Shown: in pieces, positions 33,933 to 45,424 of the stretch | How the letters are laid out: each line of letters starts with the position of its first letter | How positions within the stretch are numbered: position 1 is the first letter of the stretch | Assembly (NCBI GenBank): GCA_035048495.1 | Contig: CM068540.1 | Coordinates: 347,229 to 411,228 of the forward strand | From: Euptelea pleiosperma | Taxonomy: Eukaryota; Streptophyta; Magnoliopsida; Ranunculales; Eupteleaceae | Direction: 5' to 3' | Length of the DNA stretch: 64,000 nt | Translations under genes and position numbers: made by a program | The notes under the pieces: model-generated | The model's database searches: none | What the model was told of the DNA's origin: nothing | What the model saw: the letters and a program-made list of their open reading frames with translations, nothing else

Positions 33933-36354
33933 TGATATTTGCTCAAAAGTGCTTATTTTAAGCAATTATCCCTTTAGCCTTATCGCAGTTTCCTACGTAA
34001 AACTTATCTATTTATCCACTTTTCTATGTAAGAGTCTCCTCTATTGCGTAGAACACATTTTTCTAAATGAAATGATATATTTACATGAATTAAAAATATT
34101 TTCAGAAGTCTAGATACTAAGTTGTCCTGATTGAAACTCATTACGTGCTTTCAATATTACAGGAAATCCGATCGGACGATTCTTGAGATGTGTGGGCCAA
34201 CGATCGACCATAGAAGCTCATTATCCAAGTTTAAAGAACCAACAGGATGTGACAAGAAGACATGAGCCAAGTATAGGTCAAGCCAGAGAATCACATAGCC
34301 AAGGGAGAGAATGAACCAGTGGATGATGATAACGGACCCACCAATAAGATGAGGAAAGTCTATCAAAAGAAAGCAAGCATGATGAAAGAGGGCAGACACT
34401 TTACACATCAAGTATATGATGAAGCTGGGAAATCCTATATGGAGAATCTTCAAAATCCGGGATGCAATGATCAAAGCCCGATGACAAGCCCAAAGAGCTA
34501 GTGGACACACAAATTGCTACATATGATGTTGATTATTCCATGGGATGGCGATCAAGATATCTAAAAGCCAATGGACAGCATGTGTGTTGGCCAAGGTAAC
34601 GAGCCAAAGATATATGTGGACCAAGGATGCAGACCATGGGTACTGACATTGATGAGCCACAACACTAAAAGGTTAGCGACTAAGGCAAGTGCCCGAAAGA
34701 CCATGCATGGACGAACATGTGGGATACGTGTGGACCAAGGTGATTGGACATTGATGCATCAACTCATGAAAGGGGCTAAGCGTTGCTATTTTAGCAAAGA
34801 GAAGCGGTAAATTGGCAGACCTAAGCAAGTATAATAGGCCGACATGCATATATGGGACATGGTATAAGTTGGCACAATGATGGGTAAAAGGGTGAAGGGA
34901 ATATTAACCTTAAGGGTAAAATGGTCGAGTTGCGTGTGAGATATTTCTCACAAATTAGAAGAGAGAAACCCTAAAGCTATAAGAGGGAAGGGACTTACGA
35001 TCTCTCTCTCTCTCTCTCTCTTCTCCACCCACGTTCTCTTTCCTCTCCCCTCTCAGCCGTCTCTTTGCTCCACGCCCCTCTCTTCTTCCCACGTCCACGA
35101 CAGCAGCAACTAGCCGCCCCTCTCACAAGCTGTCTTCTCCAAGCCGATTCCATAGGTTCTGTCCGCCTCTACGACCAGCACCTCCATCACTCACCGCCAG
35201 CATCCTTCAAATGCTCACCTGTCTACAACGGTTACCGCCCCTCTCTATCACCAAACCTCTGTCGCCTCCAACGATCCACCACCATCACTCATCTCTCCAC
35301 GCCCCCATCAACACTCCCCAAGCCATTACAGCCTTCCCCCTTGCATCACCACAGTTGCCCCTTTAAGACCACCACACTGTAACTCCAGTAACGGACCTGC
35401 AACTCCGACAGGTCCACCCTCTTCTTCACACCCCTCCTGTTGGTGTATTGCGATTCCACCTTCAGCAAAAGAAAAAAAAAGATATAAAGTAGAGTAGAAG
35501 AAGAAGGGAGGGAGAGAGATGTGAGCGTCCTGGACTCTTGCACGTACGCACCCCATTTATCACCGTTTGATCCATCTTCTTTGGCCAGCAGCAACTTGAA
35601 GGCCTGTCCACACCTCCTTGCCATTGCAACCGGCACCGTTAATGCACCACTGATGGTTCATGAGACCAGTCCGCCTTTAACCATCTACTACCACACTCTC
35701 AGGCGTCCTCTACCATGTTTTCCTCCATCAATCAACTCGATGCAGTCCATGTACAAACCATCTCACCATGGCATAGCCACACAACATGCACATGCCAGTG
35801 CACTTCCTAGGTTCTTCCATCACTTGGCCGTTCATTGGAAGATCTTCACTCCATGGTAAGTTCAGAGGTTAGCTCACCCTCTTCCTCTCTCCTCCTCTTT
35901 AGACTCTCTTTCAATCTTCTCTCTCTCTCTAGGTCATTTTAGAATCTTATATTTTCTCTCTCTATCTTAATCTCTCTTTCACATGCTTTCTAGTTAGGTT
36001 TTGTTTCTTGTCTCATGTTTGTAAGCACTTTTCATTAATTAATAAAGTCATTTTTGTTCATTTCTCAATTTGTTTTTGTGTTAATGCTCTTATTTTTGTG
36101 AAAAATTCTCTCTCTAGAATCATAAAATAATGTTTTAATCCCAATTTCCATCTCTCTCATCTCTCCACTAATTTCAAGCCAAGAAATCCGTCATTTTATG
36201 TTCTCTCTTTGTACTAACTAACCCCGAGTGCGGATCGACACCCGACGCGAATCCTTATACGAAATTGTATATTTTTCCAGGATAATCGGATAAAAATTAA
36301 AATGTGTTGAGATTAGGGTTTCTGTAACCAACGACGCGGAAAAACCTACTTTCA
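33933..36354 (+). repeat. 3' LTR, 2,422 bp
   Basis: Starts TGATATTTGCTC and ends CTACTTTCA, followed by CTTGC. Its conserved 3' block (GAGTGCGGATCGACA through ACGACGCGG) is shared with every copy in the window. Confidence 0.92.
34978..34985 (+). promoter_or_regulatory. Candidate TATA box of 3' LTR
   Basis: TATAAGAG followed by a (TC)n tract, equivalent to 30,112 in the 5' LTR. Transcription from here would run out into flanking DNA toward the citrate synthase gene. Confidence 0.5.
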
Positions 36355-36359
36355 CTTGC

Positions 36360-37269
36360 ACACACCATAAGTTGAAAAAAAAATCGATGAAAAAGAGGAA
36401 ACCACTACCACCATCCATTTTTCACCACCACACCACCGCCATGTACATCCCTCTCTTCCACTCTCCCTCAACCCAGAACAGAGAGAGAGGGGGGGGAGAA
36501 GAAGAAGAAGAGGAAGAGGAGGACGAGTTCCACCATCACTGCGGAGAGAGAGAGAGGGGGAGAGAGATTTTTATGCAACTTATTTGCACACTCGTGTGCC
36601 ATTGTGGAAATGGTGTTTGCAAATAACAACACTTTTTTCATTTATTTGACCATTTTTATACCGTATTTTAAAATGGATTTTATTCGGAGAAATTATTTTT
36701 AAGTCCATATTTATAAAAATGCAGACAATTAAGTCTCCTCTACAAAACTATGGACACTTTGGTTTAACCGTCTACTCATTAAGGCCTTTTTTAAGGTTAC
36801 CATCCAATTTTCTTTGAAATGCTCATACTACCCTCCAGCTAATGTCAGTTTGAATTGATAGTCTCTATTTGATTTGAGGTTTGATTGACGCATGGTACCG
36901 TACATCAGTTAACTGCAACAAAGTTTAGTTCAGCTCTTTCCCTCCATCTCCTTCCTCTATAGCTCTTTCCCCCATTTCATTCCTCTACAGTTCTTTCCCT
37001 CTATTTCTTTTGTCTACTACTCTTCGTAACTCGTCTATGCTCCATTCAAGGTGAAAAAAGATAATGGTGATGCTAATTTGAAAGATTTTCATCCGGTCAT
37101 CTATTTTGTAGTATCGCGATTATTCTCTACCGCTCTTTGCAACTTGTTTATGCATCATTGAAGATGAATAAAGAAGGCGACTCCAGTTTCAAAGTTCAGT
37201 TGAAAAAGAAAAATGAAGAATGTGAAGAAGATAGTTATCACTTTTATTTTCGTTAAGCAAGAATTTTTT
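36360..37269. other. Intergenic spacer
   Basis: Contains short low-complexity GA-rich runs (36,480-36,570) and AT-rich unique sequence. No gene is supported. Confidence 0.5.
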
Positions 37270-38170
37270 CTTAAGTTTTGTTATAACATTCATGAAACTG
37301 GTTGAACTAGTACCAGTTTCACCAAACTAGTTGAACAAGTACCATTTTCATGATGTATGTCTCTATTTTTAGTTTGAGTATTGAGATCAACTTATTTGAA
37401 CCATTAATACAGTTAGACTATAATGAAGAGATGATGGGAACATGCATTCAACGAAGAAGGGAACCTGTAACAATGGCGAAATGAACATTTTTTTTAAAAA
37501 GAACCACTCAACTTGATTGAACTAGTGTCATTTTCATAAAGTCAGTAGTTTCTAGTTTAAGTATTGAACTCAACTTGATTGAACTAATAATACAATGAGA
37601 CAATGATGAAGAGATGATGAGAAAATATATCTCAACAAAGATATGGACCTTTGTAACAATAGTGAAACGAAAAAAATTATTTCAAAGAACCTATTCAACT
37701 TAGTTGAATCAGTTCCATTTTCATGATGTCTGTCTTTGTTTTTAATTTAAGTATTGAGCTCAACTTAGTTGAAGCATTAACATAGTTACACTATAATGAA
37801 GAGATGATGAGAAAATGCATCTTAACAAAGAAGAAGAACCTCTGTAACAATGGTGAAACGAACAATTTATTTTTTCAAAAGAATCGTTTTAACTTGGTTG
37901 AACCCGCACCATTTTCAACAAACTGGTTGAACCAATACCATTTTCATGATGTCTATATCTATTTCCAGTTTGAGTATTGAGCTCAACTTAGTTAAACCAC
38001 TAACACAGTTAGACTACAATGAAGAGATGATGGGAAAATGCATCTCAACGAAGAACCCCAGTAACAATGACGAAATGATTTTTTTCTTAAAAAGAACCTT
38101 TCAACTTGGCTGAACCAGTACCATTTTCATGAAGTTGATATTTTATTTTCAGTTTGAGTACTAAACCTTA
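37270..38170 (+). repeat. Degenerate direct-repeat array upstream of citrate synthase
   Basis: About four and a half units share, in order: TTGAACxAGTACCATTTTCATGA, AGTTTGAGTATTGAGCTCAACTT, an AATGAAGAGATGATG block, an AAATGCATCTCAAC block and GTAACAATGGTGAAACGA. GAGATGATG occurs near 37,428, 37,611, 37,801 and 38,024, giving periods of about 183, 190 and 223. A partial unit (TTGAACCAGTAACAATGGTGAAACGG) recurs near 38,345. The array ends about 530 bases before the likely transcription start. Confidence 0.8.
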
Positions 38171-38705
38171 AAACCTACAAGCAAAGCTTCATCTCTCTGA
38201 CTGTTTCTATTTTATAAGGCATGTTTGAAGCTCCGTTTCACTCTTAGTACCTTCTCTATTCCTCTACCCTTTTTGTTAAATTAGTATTTAATTTCACGTT
38301 TGAGTATTGAGCTCAAACTGGTTGAAACACTATTTTCAGAAGTGGTTGAACCAGTAACAATGGTGAAACGGATGTCAAAAGTATTTCAAAGGGATTAAGT
38401 CTTCAAGCATCGTAAACGAGGAATTGAACCATTGTCAGTCAAGGATAAGGGCATTGTCATCTTTTCATTCTGACTTTGTACAAATTTAATAGTAAAAGTA
38501 ACCAAAGAAGACTTATTGGTTAATCTTTTGATAAAACAATATCAACTAGTACCGAAAATTTTTCTAGGAATGGTTGAGTCCTGCGTACACTACGGACTTT
38601 ATAGTACTTTTCACATTATATTCCGTCTCAAATTTCTCCCTACGCCGAATTGCTAACTAGGGTAATTTTAGTATTTTACAACTCAATCGAAGGCTACAGT
38701 TGACA

Positions 38706-38714
38706 TTTTATAAA
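38706..38714 (+). promoter_or_regulatory. Candidate TATA box of citrate synthase
   Basis: TTTATAAAG lies about 520 bases before the start codon and is followed by pyrimidine-rich CT tracts at 38,760-38,830 typical of plant transcript starts. An untranslated-leader intron is likely, with donor near 38,921 (TCG/GTAATT) and acceptor at 39,213 (TTGATACAG/GGAATC). The assignment is by position and motif only. Confidence 0.45.
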
Positions 38715-39228
38715 GGTTGGGACATTTATGTTTTAGTCCCGCTCCCGCATTTGTCTTCCCTTTCGCTAAGATCTCTCCACTCTCTTCGTCTACCCTTTTT
38801 TCAGGTCGTTAGCTCTCTCTCCCTCTTTCACTGTTTTAACTCTCTTTCAGCATTGCGTTCACGGTTCCTCTCTGCTAAATTTCTGCTTTTTATTTCTCTA
38901 TTTTTTTTTTTTAATTTTCGGTAATTTTGAATTTGTTGAAGTCTCAATTTGGTGTTTTAGATCCCAAATTTGTGTTTGAAAAATCGTTTTTTTCTTATAA
39001 ATGTCTGCTGAAATCCTAGGATAATAGTCCAGGTCGATCTCAAAAACCCTAACCCTAGCTTTGATTTCCAGCTTAAAATCTTTTATATCTGTTGCTGTTC
39101 CAGTTTTCTAGATTGAATTCGGAGTCTGGTTCTGTTCGTGATTTTTAGTATTTTTGTTTTGAATCTACTGCTTGAAGTTGAATTGTTTATTTTTTGTTGA
39201 TTGATTGATACAGGGAATCGTGTAAGCT

Positions 39229-40589
39229 ATGGTTTTCTTCAGAAGCATTTCTGTGCTTTCAAAGCTCCGATCTCGCCTTGTAAGAAATATAGTTCTGTTA
39301 ACAAGTTTAGGAATTTTATTATATATTTAGTTAATTGAAATTTATATAGATTGGAAAGCTTCTTGAATAGTGCATTTTCAAATGATCATCATGGATGCTG
39401 GAGACTATGTTCTTTCTATATGTAAGGGGCTATTTGGTGCCCGTTTTAACTCGTGTTAATGTGTTTTAAAGCGTCAAAACATATGCAACTAATGCCATTT
39501 GTTCACAGTTTTTACTCTAATTCTTCAAACCCAGTCCTCTGTATTCTCAGCAGATCAATTTGTCGACCAAACGAAAAAAATATTCATAAATCAAACAAGT
39601 CCCCAAAATTATCAGTTTTCAAAATTATTTGTTATAGACCAAATGGAAATTTTGCCGTTACATATTATATAAAACACATCAAAAGACCGTAATAACATAT
39701 CACGGAAAAACATGTTGTAACAAGTTATTCAAAGATGGCAACCAAACATGTCCTAAGGGACTGTCTGGTTGCGTGTTTTAATATGTTTTCACTGGTTAAA
39801 ATGTGAACTATGCCATTTTTGGTTGCAATTTGTCCTAACCTGTCACGACATGTTAAAAAAATAAAAATGGCACACAAACAGTCCAACCGGTTGGATCCAT
39901 ATCTCCATGGAGAATGATGTAACAAGGTATACTTTGTGCTTTTTTTTTTCGATAAATACTGCACGCTTTTTGTTTTGAGGAAGCACGATTTGTGTTACTC
40001 ACCGCTGCCTTCTGGGCCCACTGACCGCATGGATGTTTAGCCCACCCCTTGGTGGATATACACACCAAAAATCACCCCGATTGGTAATCTCTAACTATTA
40101 GATTTTAGTACTTTTTAAGGCGTGATTATAGCTGTTGGATTCAACCATTTTTTATTTTTTTTTTTGAGTACTACCAACGGCTAAAAATCATCAAACAAGC
40201 TGATTTTTGGTATGAAGGTCTATCAAGGGGTGGGCTAAACATCCATGCGGTCAGTGGGCCAAGATGGCAGTGGTGAGTATCAAAAATCATGTGCTTCCTC
40301 ACGCTAAAAAGTGTGAGGTATACGTTGTTACATCGTGATTTGCGACCCTGTTTCCATTGCCTTGAATTCTTCAATCGAAGTCTTTTGTATCCTCATGAAA
40401 ATCAATCGAAAAACAAAATCCTCCAGCTTTCATAGACTGAACAGAAATTTTGTGTTACATCATGTTATACACATTAAAAAACCTGTATTATAAATTTATA
40501 ACATATTATGGAAAAAAAATGTCATAATGTGAAATCCAAAAATTGTGGCTAAAAATTCCAACATTGCTTTTATGTAATTATCTGAGTTT

Positions 40590-40661
<72 letters not shown>

Positions 40662-43600
40662 TGTCTTCTTTTATATAATTATTTGTAATAAATTTTTTAT
40701 TTCAGGTTCAGCAGTCTAGTCTCAACAGTTCTGTTAGATGGCTGCAAATGCAAAGTTCTTCTGAGCTCGTGAGATTCTCTCTCTCTCTCTCTCTTTCTAC
40801 ATACACACACACACATATATATATACACACATATGTTAGATACATATATGCCATTTTTTTTTCATCCAATTATTAACTTTGATGCTGATATATCTGAAAT
40901 TATCAGCTACCCAGTTGACTTGTTAAGGATAAAAAGGGGCAACAGGCAATTTAATGGCTGAAATAAACCTATATTTCAGTTTTTTGAGTGTTGGGCCCTG
41001 CCGATATACCTGATAAATTGATACTTAAATATGTGGATTTCACTTTTTTGCTGAAGCAGATTAATTTGGTTGTTCAATTTTTTTCCTACAACTTATCAAT
41101 TTTTTCCCTACATTCTTGTGTCACTTCTCTGTTTGTTCTTACCAACAGAAATAAGTAGGGTATTTTAGTAACACCCCCCTGAAATTTGAAAGTAATTAGT
41201 AATACCCCCCTTATACTTTCAAACTTTACGATTACCCCCTAGACCTAGTTTAACCATCATTTGACTAAATTAAAACGTGACATGCATCATGCGCCTGTTA
41301 ATGCACCTATGAAGGGACCATAATTATGCAAGTACAATGCTAACGACGTGTGATTCAAGTCCGTTTTAACTTAATTCATCACTGTTAAACTAGGTCAAGG
41401 GGGTAATCCCAAAGTTTGAAAGTATAAGGGGGTATTATTAATTACTTTCAAATTTCAGGGGGTTGTTACTAAAATACGCAAATAAGTAAGTTCTTTTACT
41501 TTCTCTTGACATGATAAGATGTCTGTGTTATTCTTGGCAACGACATGGGAACTTTGGATGTTGGATTTGAATGCATTTATTGTAAACATGTTGGTTTTTG
41601 GAACATAGTATATGCTGCTTGTTTTAGGTGGATTATCTGGGGTTGATACATGAAAATGAAATAAATCTCTACATCCATAAGTCAATACCTTGGGAGAAAA
41701 GGGTTGACAGCTATGGGACATTATATATATATTAATTTGATTTTTAAGTAATGGCTTGAGCTCTTGGTGGAAAGGGATGTTGTTATTTTGTTTCATGAAG
41801 ATGTTTAGAGATGAAAGTCACTGTGCAAGAAATTGAATATTTGGGAATTATAGCACATATATGACGTTATGCAAAAAGGCATTTGCTTGGATGGTTATGG
41901 ATATAAGTATTTTATTTTTTTGATAACAAATATTAGTAAGTATTTTTCAGTAACAGAGTCAAACTTTCTCATTTTTGCTTACTTTGCATCAAGTTACAAT
42001 GTCGACCTTTAGTATTGGAATGTCAGGATCATTGTGTGTCTCTTAGTGTGGCTTATGAAACCAATAATACAACGCTTCACTGCCTTGTTAAGCTGGAATC
42101 TGTTTCTGAATTGGCCTCCCTGTGAGGCTTAACATAGTGCTGCTCAAGCAATGAATGCTATAAGGGGGCACTGGAAAAGAGTCACTTCTTGCCTTTGAAT
42201 CAGGAAGTTTACTCAATTGAAAGATGCTATGCATGGAAGAATGGAATATCGACACTGCAAATCTTAGACCGTCTATCTAACGTGGTCATGTGGAAACATA
42301 ATTGCTATATGTTTGTTATTCTGATTAGAGGCATACTACAGAATATTGTTTTTTTTTTCTTTTCCCTTGTGCTGCCCTTCTATTGCTTTTGTTTTTATGG
42401 CTACTATGGGAGTGGCACTGTGAAGATAACGCTCCAGCATGACATCCTCCCTATTATCTATGATGTTAATCATGGGTCCATATTTCTGGTACATCTCGCA
42501 TGTGTCTTGGATGGTAGCTATTATTTTTTTATTTTTGAAAGTTTCACTCAGAATTATTTCCTATTGTGTAGGATCTTCATTCGCAATTGAAAGAATTGAT
42601 TCCAGAACAACAGGTTTGTATAACTCATTTTATAGTTTTTTATTCCCATTTGAGGGGTTCGTGTTTTTTAGTTTTTGTACATAAGATTCACGAGTCTCCT
42701 AGTCAATGGGTACCTTCAAGAAGAATTTTTTATTTGAGTCATAGGTTTAAGCTATATTTATGTAATTTGTATTTTGCATAAAATTTTCAGTCTTTGTTGT
42801 GTTCTTTTATAGATCTGTTTATCAGGTTCTGGTGTTTGGGTGAAAGTCAAATTTCCTAGTCCTGCAAATAGAGTGTGTACAAAATGAGACAACTTCGATC
42901 TTTTTTTGGAAGCTAATGAAATCTTATTCAGGTGATTTTCCAAGTAATATTTTGTTTGATGATAAAATTAAAGAAGGTTTAAACCCAGGGTGATAAACTG
43001 TTCAATCTCGGATTCACTCAGGGTTTTAGGCAGTCTAGAATAATGATGACTTCGGGCGTGATGCCTCATACTACACAAGATGAAACCTTGTAAGGTCTTC
43101 TTGTAGAACACCTTACTTAATATACGTTTACTGTGTAGAACCTCAGTTATTCTATTTTGTTCTGTTACAGGAGCGCCTTAAGAAATTGAAAGCAGACCAT
43201 GGAAAGGTTCAACTTGGGAATATTACTGTTGATATGGTAAAAATATTTATGTTCTTTCTTATCTTGCTGTATATTGTCAATAATATTGGAGCAGGAATGG
43301 TTAGACTGCACAGTTATCTTCGTATATTTGTGAGTTACTGATTTCACAACCTTAGTTGTAACTACATGTCGAATTATCTCTGCCTTGCAATTTGGAAGGT
43401 AATTGGTGGGATGCGAGGAATGACAGGATTGCTGTGGGAAACCTCTTTACTTGATCCAGATGAGGTATATCATCTATCTAGTCATTCATGAAGTTATAAG
43501 GATGTAAGAATTGGTTTTAATTATTTTAAGGTTCCTTTTTGGATTGTTGGGAATTGTGATAACATTTAGTACTTTTAGATTGCAACAGTGAACTTTGAAT

Positions 43601-45393
43601 TACTGCTTTCCAGGGAATTCGTTTTAGGGGTCTCTCCATTCCTGAATGCCAGAAAGTACTACCAGCTGCAAAGCCTGGAGGAGAGCCATTGCCTGAGGGG
43701 CTCCTGTGGCTTCTTTTGACTGGGAAGGTAATCTTTGTGTTGGTTTCATGTATCGTATCTTAACCGATCATTGTGATGATCATCTCCATGTGCAGTATTT
43801 GTTCTTTTTAACTTTGTGAAGCTCTAGAAATGACTCCTTTCTACCATGGTCGAAAGAGTTTAACTTTTAGACTAGGACGAGGAAACTGTAGTTTATTAAT
43901 CTTGTGAGAGTTCTGGATCTAGATTTCCTTGTCTAGATCTGATCCATGTCAGAATGTGAAATTCTAACACATCCAATTCATGCATTGTAGTATGAGGAAT
44001 ACTTGCATAAAAGAGGATATGAAGAAAGCAGCACTCCCGTCTGTGCTAAATATGTGGAGTACCATGCAGGGGATTGGGAATTTGATGTGCCACCAAGGAG
44101 AAATTTTAGGTGAAAAATCAACCCAATTGGATGATTGTAGCCATCCACTCTATAGTCATTCTTTGGACTAGGACGAGGAAACTGTAGTTTATTAATCTTG
44201 TGAGAGTTCTGGATCTAGATTTCCTTGTCTAGATTTGATCCATGTCAGAATGTGAAATTCTAACACATCCAATTCATGCATTGTAGTATGAGGAATACTT
44301 GCATAAAAGAGGATAGGAAGAAAGCAGCACTCCCGTCTGTGCTAAATATGTGGAGTACCATGCAGGGGATTGGGAATTTGGTGTGCCACCAAGGAGAAAT
44401 TTTAGGTAAAAAATCAACCCAATTGGATGATTGTAGCCATCCACTCTATAGGCATTTTCGTTGACTCTTTCTCCATTGTTTTAACTGTCCAAAAGAATGT
44501 GATAGGTTGTACGATTAGGATTATCTGGATGGGTCTTTTTTTTTTTTTTTTTTCCTAGGATTTCTCTAGGTTGGACTCATGATCATGGTTTTTATTCTTG
44601 GTCTTGGGGGTTGACTCATCCAGGACCTCAGAATTGACTTGCCCGAGACCATATGAAGATAATGAAAAGGGAGACAATCTTGCAGTCTTGGGCAGTCAGT
44701 CCCCCTGGATCATGTCTTGGTCATGGCTGAGACCAAGTTGACGCGGGTGAGACCTAAAACCATGCTCAGCCCTTAATTCGTCTCTATGTGGACCCTATGA
44801 CCGTGTGTCACAAAACCGTGTGTCTTGTAATGACCCTATTTCTAGCAATATTATAGTAGACTTTTTATAATACTTTGAACATTATGTGTATATCATTTTA
44901 AAGGTCTGAACAATAGCTTTCTATCGGTATCAAGTTTGTCCAAATCGGACGTGCGAGTCAAAAGTTAATGTGTTTAGTTCTGGGCAACATTTTAAGTTTT
45001 TATATTCTATAGTTTGATATCAAAAATATAAAATTTGAAAAAAAAAAGGGGCAATGTTCAAAATTATAGTCCTACATTGGAAATGAATGAAAAGTTCTGA
45101 GTTTTCAACCTCTATAAATATAAGGCCATGCCTTGAGAAAATTATATCAGTTTGGGTATTTGCATTCTAACCTCTGAGGTAAGAATATTTGCAAAAAAAT
45201 ACCTAAACTAGATGAAATTCTAGAAAATTGCTAGGAATTCTTGAAAATATTCAGGAGGTCCTTTGAAAAGTTTTTTTTTGTGGGGCCCATTGTCTCGAGA
45301 TTTGCGTTACCTCGAGATTCGCGTCATACGAGGTTCAAGGATTCGGGATTCTAGCATATTTACGGATAAGTACATAGTTATTTATTTTATGCC

Positions 45394-45424
<31 letters not shown>

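Larger units (their letters stand above)
29069..36354 (+). mobile_element. Complete non-autonomous LTR retrotransposon, Athila/Tat-like
   Basis: Two direct LTRs (29,069-31,598 and 33,933-36,354) flank a 2.3-kb internal region, and the whole is bounded by the perfect target duplication CTTGC (29,064-29,068 and 36,355-36,359). The LTRs are near identical over long stretches. The internal region starts with a sequence matching the 3' end of plant tRNA-Asp (core CGCCGTTGCCG), the primer typical of the Athila/Tat group. No gag, protease, reverse transcriptase, RNase H or integrase can be read, so mobility would depend on proteins from another element. The family is the same as the solo LTRs at 8,753, 12,814 and 21,783. 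Confidence 0.92.

Noticed and set aside
37270..38170. CRISPR-like or satellite interpretation of the direct repeats
   Set aside because: Units are long, degenerate and contiguous, without uniform short repeats and unique spacers, and the genome is a plant's.
42189..42590. 133-residue frame overlapping exon 3 of citrate synthase
   Set aside because: Intron read-through with hydrophobic low-complexity sequence; splice sites and homology define the true exon at 42,572-42,613.
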